The position numbers and the translations under genes were made by a program. Below the pieces are notes generated by a model that saw only the letters and a list, made by a program, of their open reading frames with translations, made no database searches and had not been told where the DNA came from. Shown here piece by piece: positions 7,926 through 15,375 of a stretch of DNA of 24,396 nucleotides. Origin of the DNA: Porticoccaceae bacterium UBA2002 (lineage in GTDB: Bacteria; Pseudomonadota; Gammaproteobacteria; Pseudomonadales; Porticoccaceae); contig DDCQ01000077.1 of NCBI GenBank assembly GCA_002334915.1, forward strand, positions 36,813-61,208, written 5' to 3'. The first letter of the stretch is position 1. Each line of letters begins with the position of its first letter.

Positions 7926-9272
7926 ATGACCAGACACAACCTGAGATTATTTATCAGTGCCATATTTTTATCCAGCCTGCTATCGGTAACGGCCAGTGCA
8001 GACCAGCTGTTACAGTCTATCCAAGCCGACTACAAACAGCGCCTTGGCGACCTGTTTATCGACTTCCATCGCAACCCGGAACTCAGCACCGCAGAGGTAC
8101 GTACCGCCAAAAAGCTGGCCGCAGAACTGCGCAGCAATGGCTTTGAGGTTAGCGAAGGCATAGGTGGGACCGGCATTGTCGCTCTGATGGAAAATGGCCC
8201 CGGACCGCTGGTTATGCTGCGCGCCGATATGGACGGACTGCCACTTAAGGAGAAATCCGGACTGCCCTACGCCTCCACTGCTACCCAGTTGGACCCTATT
8301 ACCGGCAAAGTTTTTCCAGTAATGCACGCCTGCGGTCACGATGTGCATATCACCAGTCTGGCAGGCACTGCCAAACAGATGGCTGAACGCCGCGACAAAT
8401 GGTCAGGCACATTGATGTTGATCGGTCAGCCCGCAGAGGAGCGCATAATGGGCGCCAGAGCAATGATGCGGGATAACCTCTGGCAGCGTTTTGGCACTCC
8501 AGACTATGCTCTAGCCTTCCATGTCTCTGCAGGTTTGCGCGCCGGATTAATCAATGTGCAGGAGGGGGCGCCCTTCGCCGGCGCCGACACAGTAGATATT
8601 ATTGTCCATGGTGTTGGCGCTCACGGTGCTTCGCCCCATGCCGGTAAAGACCCGGTATTGCTGGGCAGCCAGATTGTAGTTGCTCTGCAGTCTCTAGTCT
8701 CCCGGGAACTGCCCCCCAGAGAGGCGGGAGTGGTAACTGTGGGTGCTTTCCACAGCGGCACCAAGCACAATATTATTTCCGATCGTGCCAAACTGCAGCT
8801 AACCGTGCGCAACACCAATCTGCAAACCAGAGATACATTACTGGAGGGTATTGAGCGCATCGCCGTCAATATGGGCCGTGTCGCCGGGTTACCAGAGGAT
8901 AAACTGCCGGAAGTAATTTTGCTGGACGAATCCACCCCGCCGACCATTAACAACGACGCACTGGTCAGGCGACTGCGCAGCGTTTGGCAGGCAAAATTGG
9001 GCAGCGAGAAGGTCACCAGCATATCCTCTCAGGGCATGGGCGCGGAGGACTTCCCCTCATTTACCACGGAACCAGAGATACCCAGCGTATATTTCTCAGT
9101 GGGAGGCACCAGCGAGAGTGATTTGCAAGCCGCCATGAATGGCACGGGGCCAAAAATAGCCTCTCACCACAGCCCATTATTTAAGATTGAGCCCAGACCC
9201 GCCATCACCTCTGGCGTGCAGGCCAGTGTTATAGCATTAATGGAGTTAATGCCCGCTAAGCAGCAAGACTAG
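7926..9272 (+). CDS. Exported M20D-family amidohydrolase
   Basis: Binuclear-metal amidohydrolase of the M20D group (hippurate, N-acyl amino acid and IAA-amino acid hydrolases), cleaving an amide to free an amino acid. ATG 7926 is preferred over the TTG at 7914 because GAGG (7916-7919) sits six bases before it; this gives 448 residues. Residues 1-25 are a signal peptide ending TASA, so the enzyme acts in the periplasm. Metal-site motifs are RADMDGLPL (99-107), HACGHD (134-139, with the Cys typical of M20D) and GQPAEE (167-172). GAHGASPH (231-238) belongs to the lid/dimer domain, and SQGMGAEDFPSF is near the C-terminus. It follows the QC-like gene by 35 bases, probably one transcript. The natural substrate is unknown. 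Confidence 0.9.
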   Translation: MTRHNLRLFISAIFLSSLLSVTASADQLLQSIQADYKQRLGDLFIDFHRNPELSTAEVRTAKKLAAELRSNGFEVSEGIGGTGIVALMENGPGPLVMLRADMDGLPLKEKSGLPYASTATQLDPITGKVFPVMHACGHDVHITSLAGTAKQMAERRDKWSGTLMLIGQPAEERIMGARAMMRDNLWQRFGTPDYALAFHVSAGLRAGLINVQEGAPFAGADTVDIIVHGVGAHGASPHAGKDPVLLGSQIVVALQSLVSRELPPREAGVVTVGAFHSGTKHNIISDRAKLQLTVRNTNLQTRDTLLEGIERIAVNMGRVAGLPEDKLPEVILLDESTPPTINNDALVRRLRSVWQAKLGSEKVTSISSQGMGAEDFPSFTTEPEIPSVYFSVGGTSESDLQAAMNGTGPKIASHHSPLFKIEPRPAITSGVQASVIALMELMPAKQQD

Positions 9273-10390
9273 GAATCCAGCACTGCCTGCAGAGACTTCA
9301 GGCAGTAGTCGACATTTTTCTGGTTGCTGGCATGGCCCATCAGTCCAATGCGCCAGACCTTGCCCGCCAGTGCACCCAGCCCGGCACCAATCTCCAGGTC
9401 AAATTCATTGAGCAGGCGAGTTCTTACCAGAGCATCATCGACACCATCGGGAATATAAACCGTATTCAACTGGGGCAAACGGTCCTGTTCCGGCACTAAA
9501 AAGCCAATGCCCATCTCTTGCAAGCCAGCCCGCAGCGCCAAATGATTTTTTTGATGGCGAGCCCAGGAATTCTCCAGACCCTCCTCCTGCACTATCACCA
9601 GCGACTCGTGCAAACCGTAAAGACAGTTGACCGGCGCCGTATGGTGATAGGCGCGTTTGCCCTCACCACCCCAGTAACCCATCACCAGATTCAGATCGAG
9701 AAACCAGCTCTGTACCCGGCTGCCGCGATTGCGAATTTTCTCTGCGGCGCGCTGATTAAAGCTAACCGGCGACAGCCCCGGAGGTGCCGACAGGCATTTC
9801 TGTGAGCCTGAATAAATGGCATCTATGCCCCACTCATCAACTTTAAGGGGCGAACCAGCAAGACTGGTGACAGCATCTACAATGGTCAGACAGCCATGAC
9901 TATGGGCCAGCTCGACCAGTGTTTTTGCATCTGACTGGGCACCGGTAGAAGTCTCGGCGTGGACAAAAGCCACCAATGCCGCATCCGGGTGAGCAACAAG
10001 AGCCTCCTCAAGCTTTTGCGGATCAACCGCTGTACCCCAGTCATCCATCACCATAATGGCGGTGCCACCCATGCGCTCAACATTCTCTTTCATACGCCCG
10101 CCAAACACACCGTTCTGACAAATAATGACTTTGTCGCCGCACTCCACCAAGTTGGCAAAACAACATTCCATACCAGCAGAGCCTGGCGCGGAGACCGCAA
10201 AGGTCAGCTCATTTTTTGTCTGGAATGCCATCTGCAATAGCAGCTTGACCTCATCCATCATGCCTACAAAAGCAGGATCCAGATGCCCTAGAGTTGGCCT
10301 GGCCATAGCGCTAAGTACGCGCTCACTTACATCTGAAGGGCCGGGGCCCATAAGGGTGCGGTTAGGGGGCATAAAGGAAGCAATAGTCAT
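9269..10390 (-). CDS. Class V aminotransferase, alanine/serine-glyoxylate type
   Basis: Cytoplasmic PLP enzyme of 373 residues related to AGXT, serine-glyoxylate and ureidoglycine-glyoxylate aminotransferases. Motifs are GPGP at 15-18, SAPGSAGME near 67-75, HAETSTGAQSD near 144, PLP-ring Asp in VDAVTSLAG (D172), Schiff-base lysine in YSGSQKCLSAPPG (K198) and RIGLMGHASN near the C-terminus. It is downstream of a CaiB/BaiF CoA-transferase with a 42-base gap, probably one - strand operon. AGAGAG about eight bases upstream is a plausible ribosome site. Its stop shares CTAG (9269-9272) with the converging M20D gene. Glyoxylate as amino acceptor is likely from the family; the amino donor is not determined. 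Confidence 0.88.
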   Translation of the reverse strand: MTIASFMPPNRTLMGPGPSDVSERVLSAMARPTLGHLDPAFVGMMDEVKLLLQMAFQTKNELTFAVSAPGSAGMECCFANLVECGDKVIICQNGVFGGRMKENVERMGGTAIMVMDDWGTAVDPQKLEEALVAHPDAALVAFVHAETSTGAQSDAKTLVELAHSHGCLTIVDAVTSLAGSPLKVDEWGIDAIYSGSQKCLSAPPGLSPVSFNQRAAEKIRNRGSRVQSWFLDLNLVMGYWGGEGKRAYHHTAPVNCLYGLHESLVIVQEEGLENSWARHQKNHLALRAGLQEMGIGFLVPEQDRLPQLNTVYIPDGVDDALVRTRLLNEFDLEIGAGLGALAGKVWRIGLMGHASNQKNVDYCLKSLQAVLDS

Positions 10391-10432
10391 GGGACTCTCT
10401 CTTAGCTTTTGGTTAAAATTTGGCTCTTATTG

Positions 10433-11641
10433 CTAGGCATCAGCCACAATACCCTCAGTCTTCAATTCGGCGATACGGGCACTATCCAGACCTAAACTTT
10501 GCAACACCTCGTCGGTGTGGGAGCCGACTTCAGGCCCCGGCCATTCGGTGCCACCTGGGGTGCTGCGCAACTTGGGTAACAGGGCAGGGATTTTGAGGGA
10601 TTCACCATTAATTTCAACCGCTTCAAATAATTCCCGGTATTTGAAATGCTCATCTTCCATCATATCGGCTGCGTTATACACCGGCCCGCAGGGCACCCTA
10701 TGCTCTTCAAGTACCGCCATGGCCTCGGCCAGAGTATTTGCCGCACACCAGTTAGCCAATACCAAATCGATATCGGCCTCGTGAATCACCCGTTCAGCAT
10801 TGCTGGCATATTTTCGGTCGGTGGACATATCCTCGCGCCCCACCGCCACCATCAGGCGGGCAAAAATCGAATCGCCATTGCCGCCAATCACCAGAAATTT
10901 ATCATCCGCACACTTGTAGGTATTGGTAGGCACAATGCCAGTGACTGTGGTGCCAGAGGGCTGGCGAATCACCCCGGCGCCGTCGTATTCTGGAATCACT
11001 GCCTCCAGCAAATTAAACATCGACTCGTACAGGGCCACATCGACCACCTGTCCACCGCCCTGGCCATTGGCATTGGCCTGATCTCTAGAGCGCAGAGCCA
11101 TTAGAATCCCCATCACCGCATGCAACCCGGAAACCGTATCGCCAATACTCAGATTTGGCCGCACCGGCGCCTCTCCCGGGTAGCCATTAACAAAGCGGAA
11201 GCCGCTAATCGCCTCGCAGGCAGAAGCAAAACCCGGCTTTTTGGCATAGGGCCCAGTCTGGCCGTATCCAGAGATACGGGCATAGATCAGGTTGGGGTTG
11301 TCTGCCCGCAGGCTCTCTGGATCCAGCTGCCAATCCTCAAGCACACCGGGGCGAAAATTCTCTACCACAATATCCGCCGTTTTGAGCAGTTCGCGCACCA
11401 GATCGCGGCCCTGTTCGGTTTTTAAATCCAGAGAAATGCATTTTTTATTACGCCCCAGGCTTCGCCACCACAGGGATGTGCCATCCTTAACCTCGCGCCA
11501 GTTACGAATTGGGTCACCGCCCGGGGGCTCAACCTTAATTACCTCGGCACCAAAGTAGCCCAGCATGCAGCCGGCAAAGGGTCCAGCCAGTAACTGCCCC
11601 AGTTCAATTACCTTCAGACCCTGAAGTGGTTTATTTGTCAT
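10433..11641 (-). CDS. Family III (CaiB/BaiF) CoA-transferase, substrate unknown
   Basis: Second CoA-transferase of this family in the window, 402 residues. N-terminal GQLLAGPFAGCMLGYFGAEV, VVENFRPGVLEDW near 92, ARISGYGQTGPYAKKPGF near 121, and the catalytic Asp in SIGDTVSGLHA (D168, matching formyl-CoA transferase numbering) are all present. The GGNGDS loop near 270 resembles the glycine loop of formyl-CoA transferases but is shorter. It is less SUGCT-like than the enzyme at 2479, so a different acid is likely. The neighbouring glyoxylate-type aminotransferase hints at C2 or oxalate/glyoxylate-related chemistry, but that is weak inference. Start ATG at 11641 has GGGATG upstream. Confidence 0.85.
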   Translation of the reverse strand: MTNKPLQGLKVIELGQLLAGPFAGCMLGYFGAEVIKVEPPGGDPIRNWREVKDGTSLWWRSLGRNKKCISLDLKTEQGRDLVRELLKTADIVVENFRPGVLEDWQLDPESLRADNPNLIYARISGYGQTGPYAKKPGFASACEAISGFRFVNGYPGEAPVRPNLSIGDTVSGLHAVMGILMALRSRDQANANGQGGGQVVDVALYESMFNLLEAVIPEYDGAGVIRQPSGTTVTGIVPTNTYKCADDKFLVIGGNGDSIFARLMVAVGREDMSTDRKYASNAERVIHEADIDLVLANWCAANTLAEAMAVLEEHRVPCGPVYNAADMMEDEHFKYRELFEAVEINGESLKIPALLPKLRSTPGGTEWPGPEVGSHTDEVLQSLGLDSARIAELKTEGIVADA

Positions 11642-11968
11642 TCTGTTGCATCCCTAATGGTGGTTTGTGAGTCTTATAATTGTTTGCGTCATATTTCCAA
11701 TTCGTGCGTATATATTTGTGCCTGACCGGACAATTGATCGAATTTGCTGTACTGCAGCTGAAATCCATCAAGATTCTAGCAGGCAAAAGTGTAAACTGTG
11801 TCTAGAAAATAAAAATTAAGCAGCTGTTGTTGTGCTAACCCCATGATTTTGCAGTCAAAGACTCCAATGGCAATGGACAGACGCAAAAAAACTTGTCCTT
11901 CGATGCTGTCGCCAGGGAACCGGCCTTTAACTGAAGACTCTAATTTTTAGTCTACTTAGGAGCTGGTA
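11642..11968. other. Longest non-coding gap: divergent intergenic region
   Basis: About 327 bases separate the - strand CoA-transferase from the + strand envelope cluster. It holds a candidate - strand promoter (11673-11700), an AT-rich patch around 11800-11820, a short dyad AGACT/AGTCT (11935-11939 with 11949-11953) just before the downstream gene, and a good ribosome site TAGGAG (11956-11961) for the gene at 11969. I could not find a convincing + strand sigma70 promoter. I see no riboswitch, tRNA or intrinsic terminator. Confidence 0.6.
11673..11700 (-). promoter_or_regulatory. Candidate sigma70 promoter of the second CaiB/BaiF operon
   Basis: Read on the - strand: TTGGAA (-35, four of six, + strand 11695-11700), a 16-base spacer, TATAAG (-10, five of six, + strand 11673-11678). 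This places the start of transcription some 25-30 bases before the CoA-transferase ATG at 11641. Called by eye only. Confidence 0.4.
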
Positions 11969-13219
11969 ATGTCCACAAACGCGTTTACGACGAAAATCCC
12001 CCTGCGCTTTAAATACAGTCTATTTACCTTTTTTGTTATCTCTGCATTCGCAGTCTTAAGTACGGCCGGATACGCCCAGAAGATTGTCGAACAGCAGCCA
12101 GTCTCTGACCCGGTGGAAGACTATATTGATGCCATTAATAATGTCGAGGCAGAGTACAGCGCTTACTCTACAGAGCTCTCCGACCTCTATCTGGGCCTGG
12201 GTAAGTCTCTCTACTCGAGACAGTCCTATGCCGATGCCCGTCAGGCCTTTCAGCGCGGCATGCAAATTGAACGCGTTAACTATGGCCTCGACAGCCTGAG
12301 CCAGGCGCCCTACCTGCTATCTATCGCCGATACCGAAAGCTATATGGGCAACTGGGATGAATCGCAAAAGGCACTGGAAAACCTCTACAGCATCAACACC
12401 AAAGCCTATGGTGCCAATGATGTGCGTATGTTACCGGTACTCGATCAGATGCTCGACTGGTATATGACCAGCTATGATGATCGCTCTGCCAATGGCGGCT
12501 ATGCCAATCTGGTGGTCTCGGAACGCATTGCCATGCGCATGCACCATATTCTGGAAACCGATGTCTCCTTAGATGACCCTGAGGCGCCGGATCGCTACCG
12601 GCGCCTTGGCTATCTGCAGTACTTTATTGCCAACCATATCAAGCAACATGGTGAGCCCAGCCAGTCGGGCATGACCTTTTCCACCGGCAGTTCCAGCACC
12701 CGGGCTTCTTCCAGCACCTCGCACAGGCACTTTCACCGTGGCAAGGTGGCGCTGGAGAGAGTAGTGGAGTCTCTGGTCCAGCAAGAGAACGCCAGCGAGC
12801 TAGACCAGGCCCAGGCCATTGCCGAATTGGGCGACTGGTACCTCGTGTTTGGGCAGAAATTCTCTGCCGCAGAGGCCTACCAACTGGCCTATGATGTGCT
12901 TGAGGATAATGAACAGGCAGAGCAGCTGCGCGAAGAGCTGTTTAGCAAGCCACGCATGATTAGTTTTAGCCTTAACAAGAGCCCCGAACCAGATGCGGAC
13001 CCCAGCGAGACCCAGTTGCAAGTGAGCATGTTGATATCTGAATACGGAGTGCCACAGAATATTGCTGTGCAGGACCCACCAGATGATCTGTCCGCTGACC
13101 AGTTGCAGGCCCTGCGCAGAGAAATTAATAATCAGCGTTTTAGGCCACGACTTGTCGCCGGCGAGACCCAGCCGGCGGAACATATTATTTTTTATGATAA
13201 ACCGGCCCCCAAGAGCTAA
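11969..13219 (+). CDS. Exported TPR-like protein with TonB-C-like tail
   Basis: Unrecognised as a named family; 416 residues. Residues about 14-36 form a signal peptide (cleavage near GYAQ). Residues about 60-160 contain helical TPR-like repeats, for example LYLGLGKSLYSRQSYADARQ followed by AFQRGMQIERVNYG. A Ser/Thr-rich, probably flexible linker lies near 230-248, then another TPR-like pair (AQAIAELGDWYLVFGQKFSA, near 288). The last 65 residues (LQVSMLISEYGVPQNI...NNQRFRPRLVAGE) read like the TonB C-terminal beta-alpha-beta fold, including the FRP motif. It has a good ribosome site (TAGGAG) and is the first gene of the + strand cluster. Likely a periplasmic scaffold or adaptor; function unknown. 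Confidence 0.8.
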   Translation: MSTNAFTTKIPLRFKYSLFTFFVISAFAVLSTAGYAQKIVEQQPVSDPVEDYIDAINNVEAEYSAYSTELSDLYLGLGKSLYSRQSYADARQAFQRGMQIERVNYGLDSLSQAPYLLSIADTESYMGNWDESQKALENLYSINTKAYGANDVRMLPVLDQMLDWYMTSYDDRSANGGYANLVVSERIAMRMHHILETDVSLDDPEAPDRYRRLGYLQYFIANHIKQHGEPSQSGMTFSTGSSSTRASSSTSHRHFHRGKVALERVVESLVQQENASELDQAQAIAELGDWYLVFGQKFSAAEAYQLAYDVLEDNEQAEQLREELFSKPRMISFSLNKSPEPDADPSETQLQVSMLISEYGVPQNIAVQDPPDDLSADQLQALRREINNQRFRPRLVAGETQPAEHIIFYDKPAPKS

Positions 13220-13239
13220 AGGATTAGAGAGAGCTGTTT

Positions 13240-14091
13240 ATGACTACTACAACTATCGCCAGCTTTAGGCAAAGATTTACCGGATTGCTTACCGCCATGG
13301 TTATTGGTCTGCTGTTAACTGCCTGCCAAATGCCCTCCTATACCCCTCCCGGAGGTGCCTCTGGACCCTCGGGTCCCAGCGGTGGAGGCTCAAGCGGCGG
13401 CGGAGCTTCTGGCGGAGGGCCGAGCGGCGGCGGATCTAGCGGCGGTGGCCAGTCGGGTGGTGGAATGCCTGGCGGTGGAATGCCTGGCGGTGGAATGCCA
13501 GGGGGTGGAATGCCTGGCGGCAGTCAACCTGGAGAACAGCCCGGCGGACCAGCCGGTGGCCCCCAGGGTCAGGAGGGCGGTGGTTCCTCGGGAAGTGCTG
13601 GCGGCGGTCAGTCTGTTGAAGAGCTGGACCAGGCTCTGGACGACTCCCTTGACGGTTTTGATGATGCCGTTGGTGGCTCGGGTAAAAGCACCAATGAAAT
13701 AGATATTCTTAGCCCTACCGGCAGCAGCGGTATGGAGAATAGCGACGAACCCCTATTTGAAGAGGGCGCAGAGGGAGGTATGGCCGAAGCCAATGCAGAG
13801 CTCGAAAAACGCGCTGCCGAAGGCAGCGGCGAGGGATCTGAAGGTGCTGAAGGTGCTGAAGGTGCAGAGGGCGCTCAGACAGAAGGCGGTAAAACTCAGG
13901 GTCAACAAAGCGGAGGCTCAGGCGGCGCTGAGGGTGCACAGGGCGAAGCTCTGCCAATCCCAGATGATATAGATGATGGTCAGGGTGATGATATAGTTGA
14001 ACGGCAGATACGCGATGCCGCCATGAAAGAGACAGACCCAGTGCTGCGTGAGCGACTGTGGGACGAATACCGACGTATAAAAAACCAGTAA
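13240..14091 (+). CDS. Gly-rich repeat lipoprotein
   Basis: Lipoprotein of 283 residues with a lipobox LLTAC (Cys29) after a hydrophobic segment (16-28); the residue after Cys is Gln, so sorting to the outer membrane is expected. Residues about 36-120 are almost entirely Gly/Ser/Pro, including four GGGMP pentapeptides. Residues about 200-215 are (EGA) repeats. The final 35 residues (DDIVERQIRDAAMKETDPVL onward) are charged, non-repetitive and helical in character, so they may be the binding module held out on a flexible tether. It lies 20 bases after the TPR gene, with GAGAG upstream of its ATG. No family recognised. The low-complexity region makes length variation between strains likely. Confidence 0.8.
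   Translation: MTTTTIASFRQRFTGLLTAMVIGLLLTACQMPSYTPPGGASGPSGPSGGGSSGGGASGGGPSGGGSSGGGQSGGGMPGGGMPGGGMPGGGMPGGSQPGEQPGGPAGGPQGQEGGGSSGSAGGGQSVEELDQALDDSLDGFDDAVGGSGKSTNEIDILSPTGSSGMENSDEPLFEEGAEGGMAEANAELEKRAAEGSGEGSEGAEGAEGAEGAQTEGGKTQGQQSGGSGGAEGAQGEALPIPDDIDDGQGDDIVERQIRDAAMKETDPVLRERLWDEYRRIKNQ
13456..13515 (+). repeat. 15-bp tandem repeat, four units, encoding GGGMP
   Basis: Four consecutive units close to GGCGGTGGAATGCCT at 13456, 13471, 13486 and 13501. They differ only at the first codon (GGT, GGC or GGG) and last codon (CCT or CCA). The unit is five codons long, so gain or loss of copies would keep the reading frame. Confidence 0.9.
13840..13875 (+). repeat. 9-bp tandem repeat, four units, encoding EGA
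   Basis: Units GAAGGTGCT at 13840 and 13849, GAAGGTGCA at 13858 and GAGGGCGCT at 13867. Three codons per unit, frame-preserving, within the same lipoprotein gene as the 15-bp array. Confidence 0.85.
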
Positions 14092-14145
14092 TCTAAACTT
14101 ACCAGCAACTTGGACAACTAAATTTATACTTGGATGGAAAGAACT

Positions 14146-15375
14146 ATGGAAACCAGCATTGCAGCGACTAACCCAGCCTATCAGGGCCACCGCAGACTGA
14201 TTGCGGCAACTCTGTTTGCCTGTTGCGCTGTATTGGCACTCACGGCGCCTCCGGCTGCAGCTGCCACTGACAAAATCACCTCGTCCACCCTGCTGACCCT
14301 GAGCACCCCTAGCCAGCAGATTTCAGAAGCTGCGCTTTTAGATGTGGGCATTCCCACTCTTAATGATGGTCTCTACCTGACCGACGAAAATGACACTGTA
14401 TTCCCCGAGGTACGCTATGCCGAGGCCATTTATTTCTCCAATCAGCTAGCCAAGGTGATGGAAAAAAGTGGCGCCTGGGGCGCTATTCGCGTTACCCCGA
14501 CCGACAACGTAATTATGGATCTGTATATCACTGGCACCATACTGCAGTCCGACGGCGAAACCATGGATCTGGATATACAGGTCAAAGATAGCAGCGGCAA
14601 ACAGTGGTTTGCCAAAAACTACAAACAGACCACCGGCAAATATGCCTACGATCGCCGCCTGAAAAGGCTGGGCGACCCCTTCCAGAACCTGTTTATTCGC
14701 ATCGCCAACGATCTGCTGGCCTATCGCGAAAAGCTCAGTGAGCAACAGGCGATAGAGCTGCGTACCATCTCCGAGCTGCGCTTTGCCAAATCCTTCTCAC
14801 CAGAAGCCTTTGATAACTATGTTAGTGAGCGGCGCGATGGCACCCTGAAGATAGATCGCCTGCCAGCAGAAAACGACAGCATTTTGCAGCGGGTGCGCAA
14901 AATCCGCGATCGCGACTACCTCTATATAGATACCATGCAAGACTATTACGATGGTTTTTCCCAACAGATGCATCTGGCCTATCAGGATTTTCGTCGCTCC
15001 TCCTACGACTCAGTGGTCAAGGCCCGGCAGCTGGACAGACAGGGCAACCGCCGTATTGTCGCCGGTATAGGTGCCATTCTCGCTGGTATCTATGGCCGAT
15101 CCCAGGCAGAGACCAGAATGGTTAACGATGCCAGCACCGCCACTGCCGCCGTGGGTGGCTTTGTGCTGAAATCTGGCCTGGAGAAAAAACAGGAAGCCGC
15201 CGCCTACAACGAATCTGTGGCCGAGATGGGATCCTCACTGGAAGCAGAAATCGCCCCCCAGGTTATCGAATTGGAGGACCGCACCGTCACCCTCACCGGA
15301 ACAGTGCAGGCCCAGTATCAACAGTGGCAGGAGCTGCTGCATAAAATCTACAAACAAGAGCGCGGGACATTGTAA
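14146..15375 (+). CDS. Exported protein of unknown function
   Basis: 409 residues from ATG 14146, preferred over 14134 because GGAAAG lies directly before it, whereas the earlier ATG has no site. The signal peptide runs to about residue 40 (cleavage near PPAAAA). Residues about 85-200 alternate beta strands and helices (IYFSNQLAKVMEKSGAWGAI, then VIMDLYITGTILQSDGETMDL), a pattern seen in small envelope-accessory folds such as LptE/LpoB-like proteins; this is a resemblance only. A helical middle follows, then a glycine-zipper-like stretch (IVAGIGAILAGIYGRSQ, near 302-318) that could insert in or pack against a membrane. Its stop overlaps the next ATG by one base (TAATG), so translation is coupled. 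Confidence 0.8.
   Translation: METSIAATNPAYQGHRRLIAATLFACCAVLALTAPPAAAATDKITSSTLLTLSTPSQQISEAALLDVGIPTLNDGLYLTDENDTVFPEVRYAEAIYFSNQLAKVMEKSGAWGAIRVTPTDNVIMDLYITGTILQSDGETMDLDIQVKDSSGKQWFAKNYKQTTGKYAYDRRLKRLGDPFQNLFIRIANDLLAYREKLSEQQAIELRTISELRFAKSFSPEAFDNYVSERRDGTLKIDRLPAENDSILQRVRKIRDRDYLYIDTMQDYYDGFSQQMHLAYQDFRRSSYDSVVKARQLDRQGNRRIVAGIGAILAGIYGRSQAETRMVNDASTATAAVGGFVLKSGLEKKQEAAAYNESVAEMGSSLEAEIAPQVIELEDRTVTLTGTVQAQYQQWQELLHKIYKQERGTL

Noticed and set aside
11843..11950. 35-codon open frame on + in the intergenic region (ATG 11843, TAG 11948-11950).
   Set aside because: No ribosome site (preceded by CTAACCCC), no recognisable features, and it ends right before the real ribosome site of the next gene.
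11935..11953. AGACT/AGTCT dyad as an intrinsic terminator or attenuator.
   Set aside because: The stem is only five pairs of mixed composition with an AT loop and no following T-run.
13456..13515. Possible CRISPR-like array.
   Set aside because: Units are contiguous, with no spacers, within a coding sequence, and no cas genes are present.
13355..13702. Alternate frame over the Gly-rich repeats giving a VECLA-type repeat.
   Set aside because: The periodicity comes from the 15-bp DNA repeat read in another frame; the real frame has a signal peptide and lipobox.
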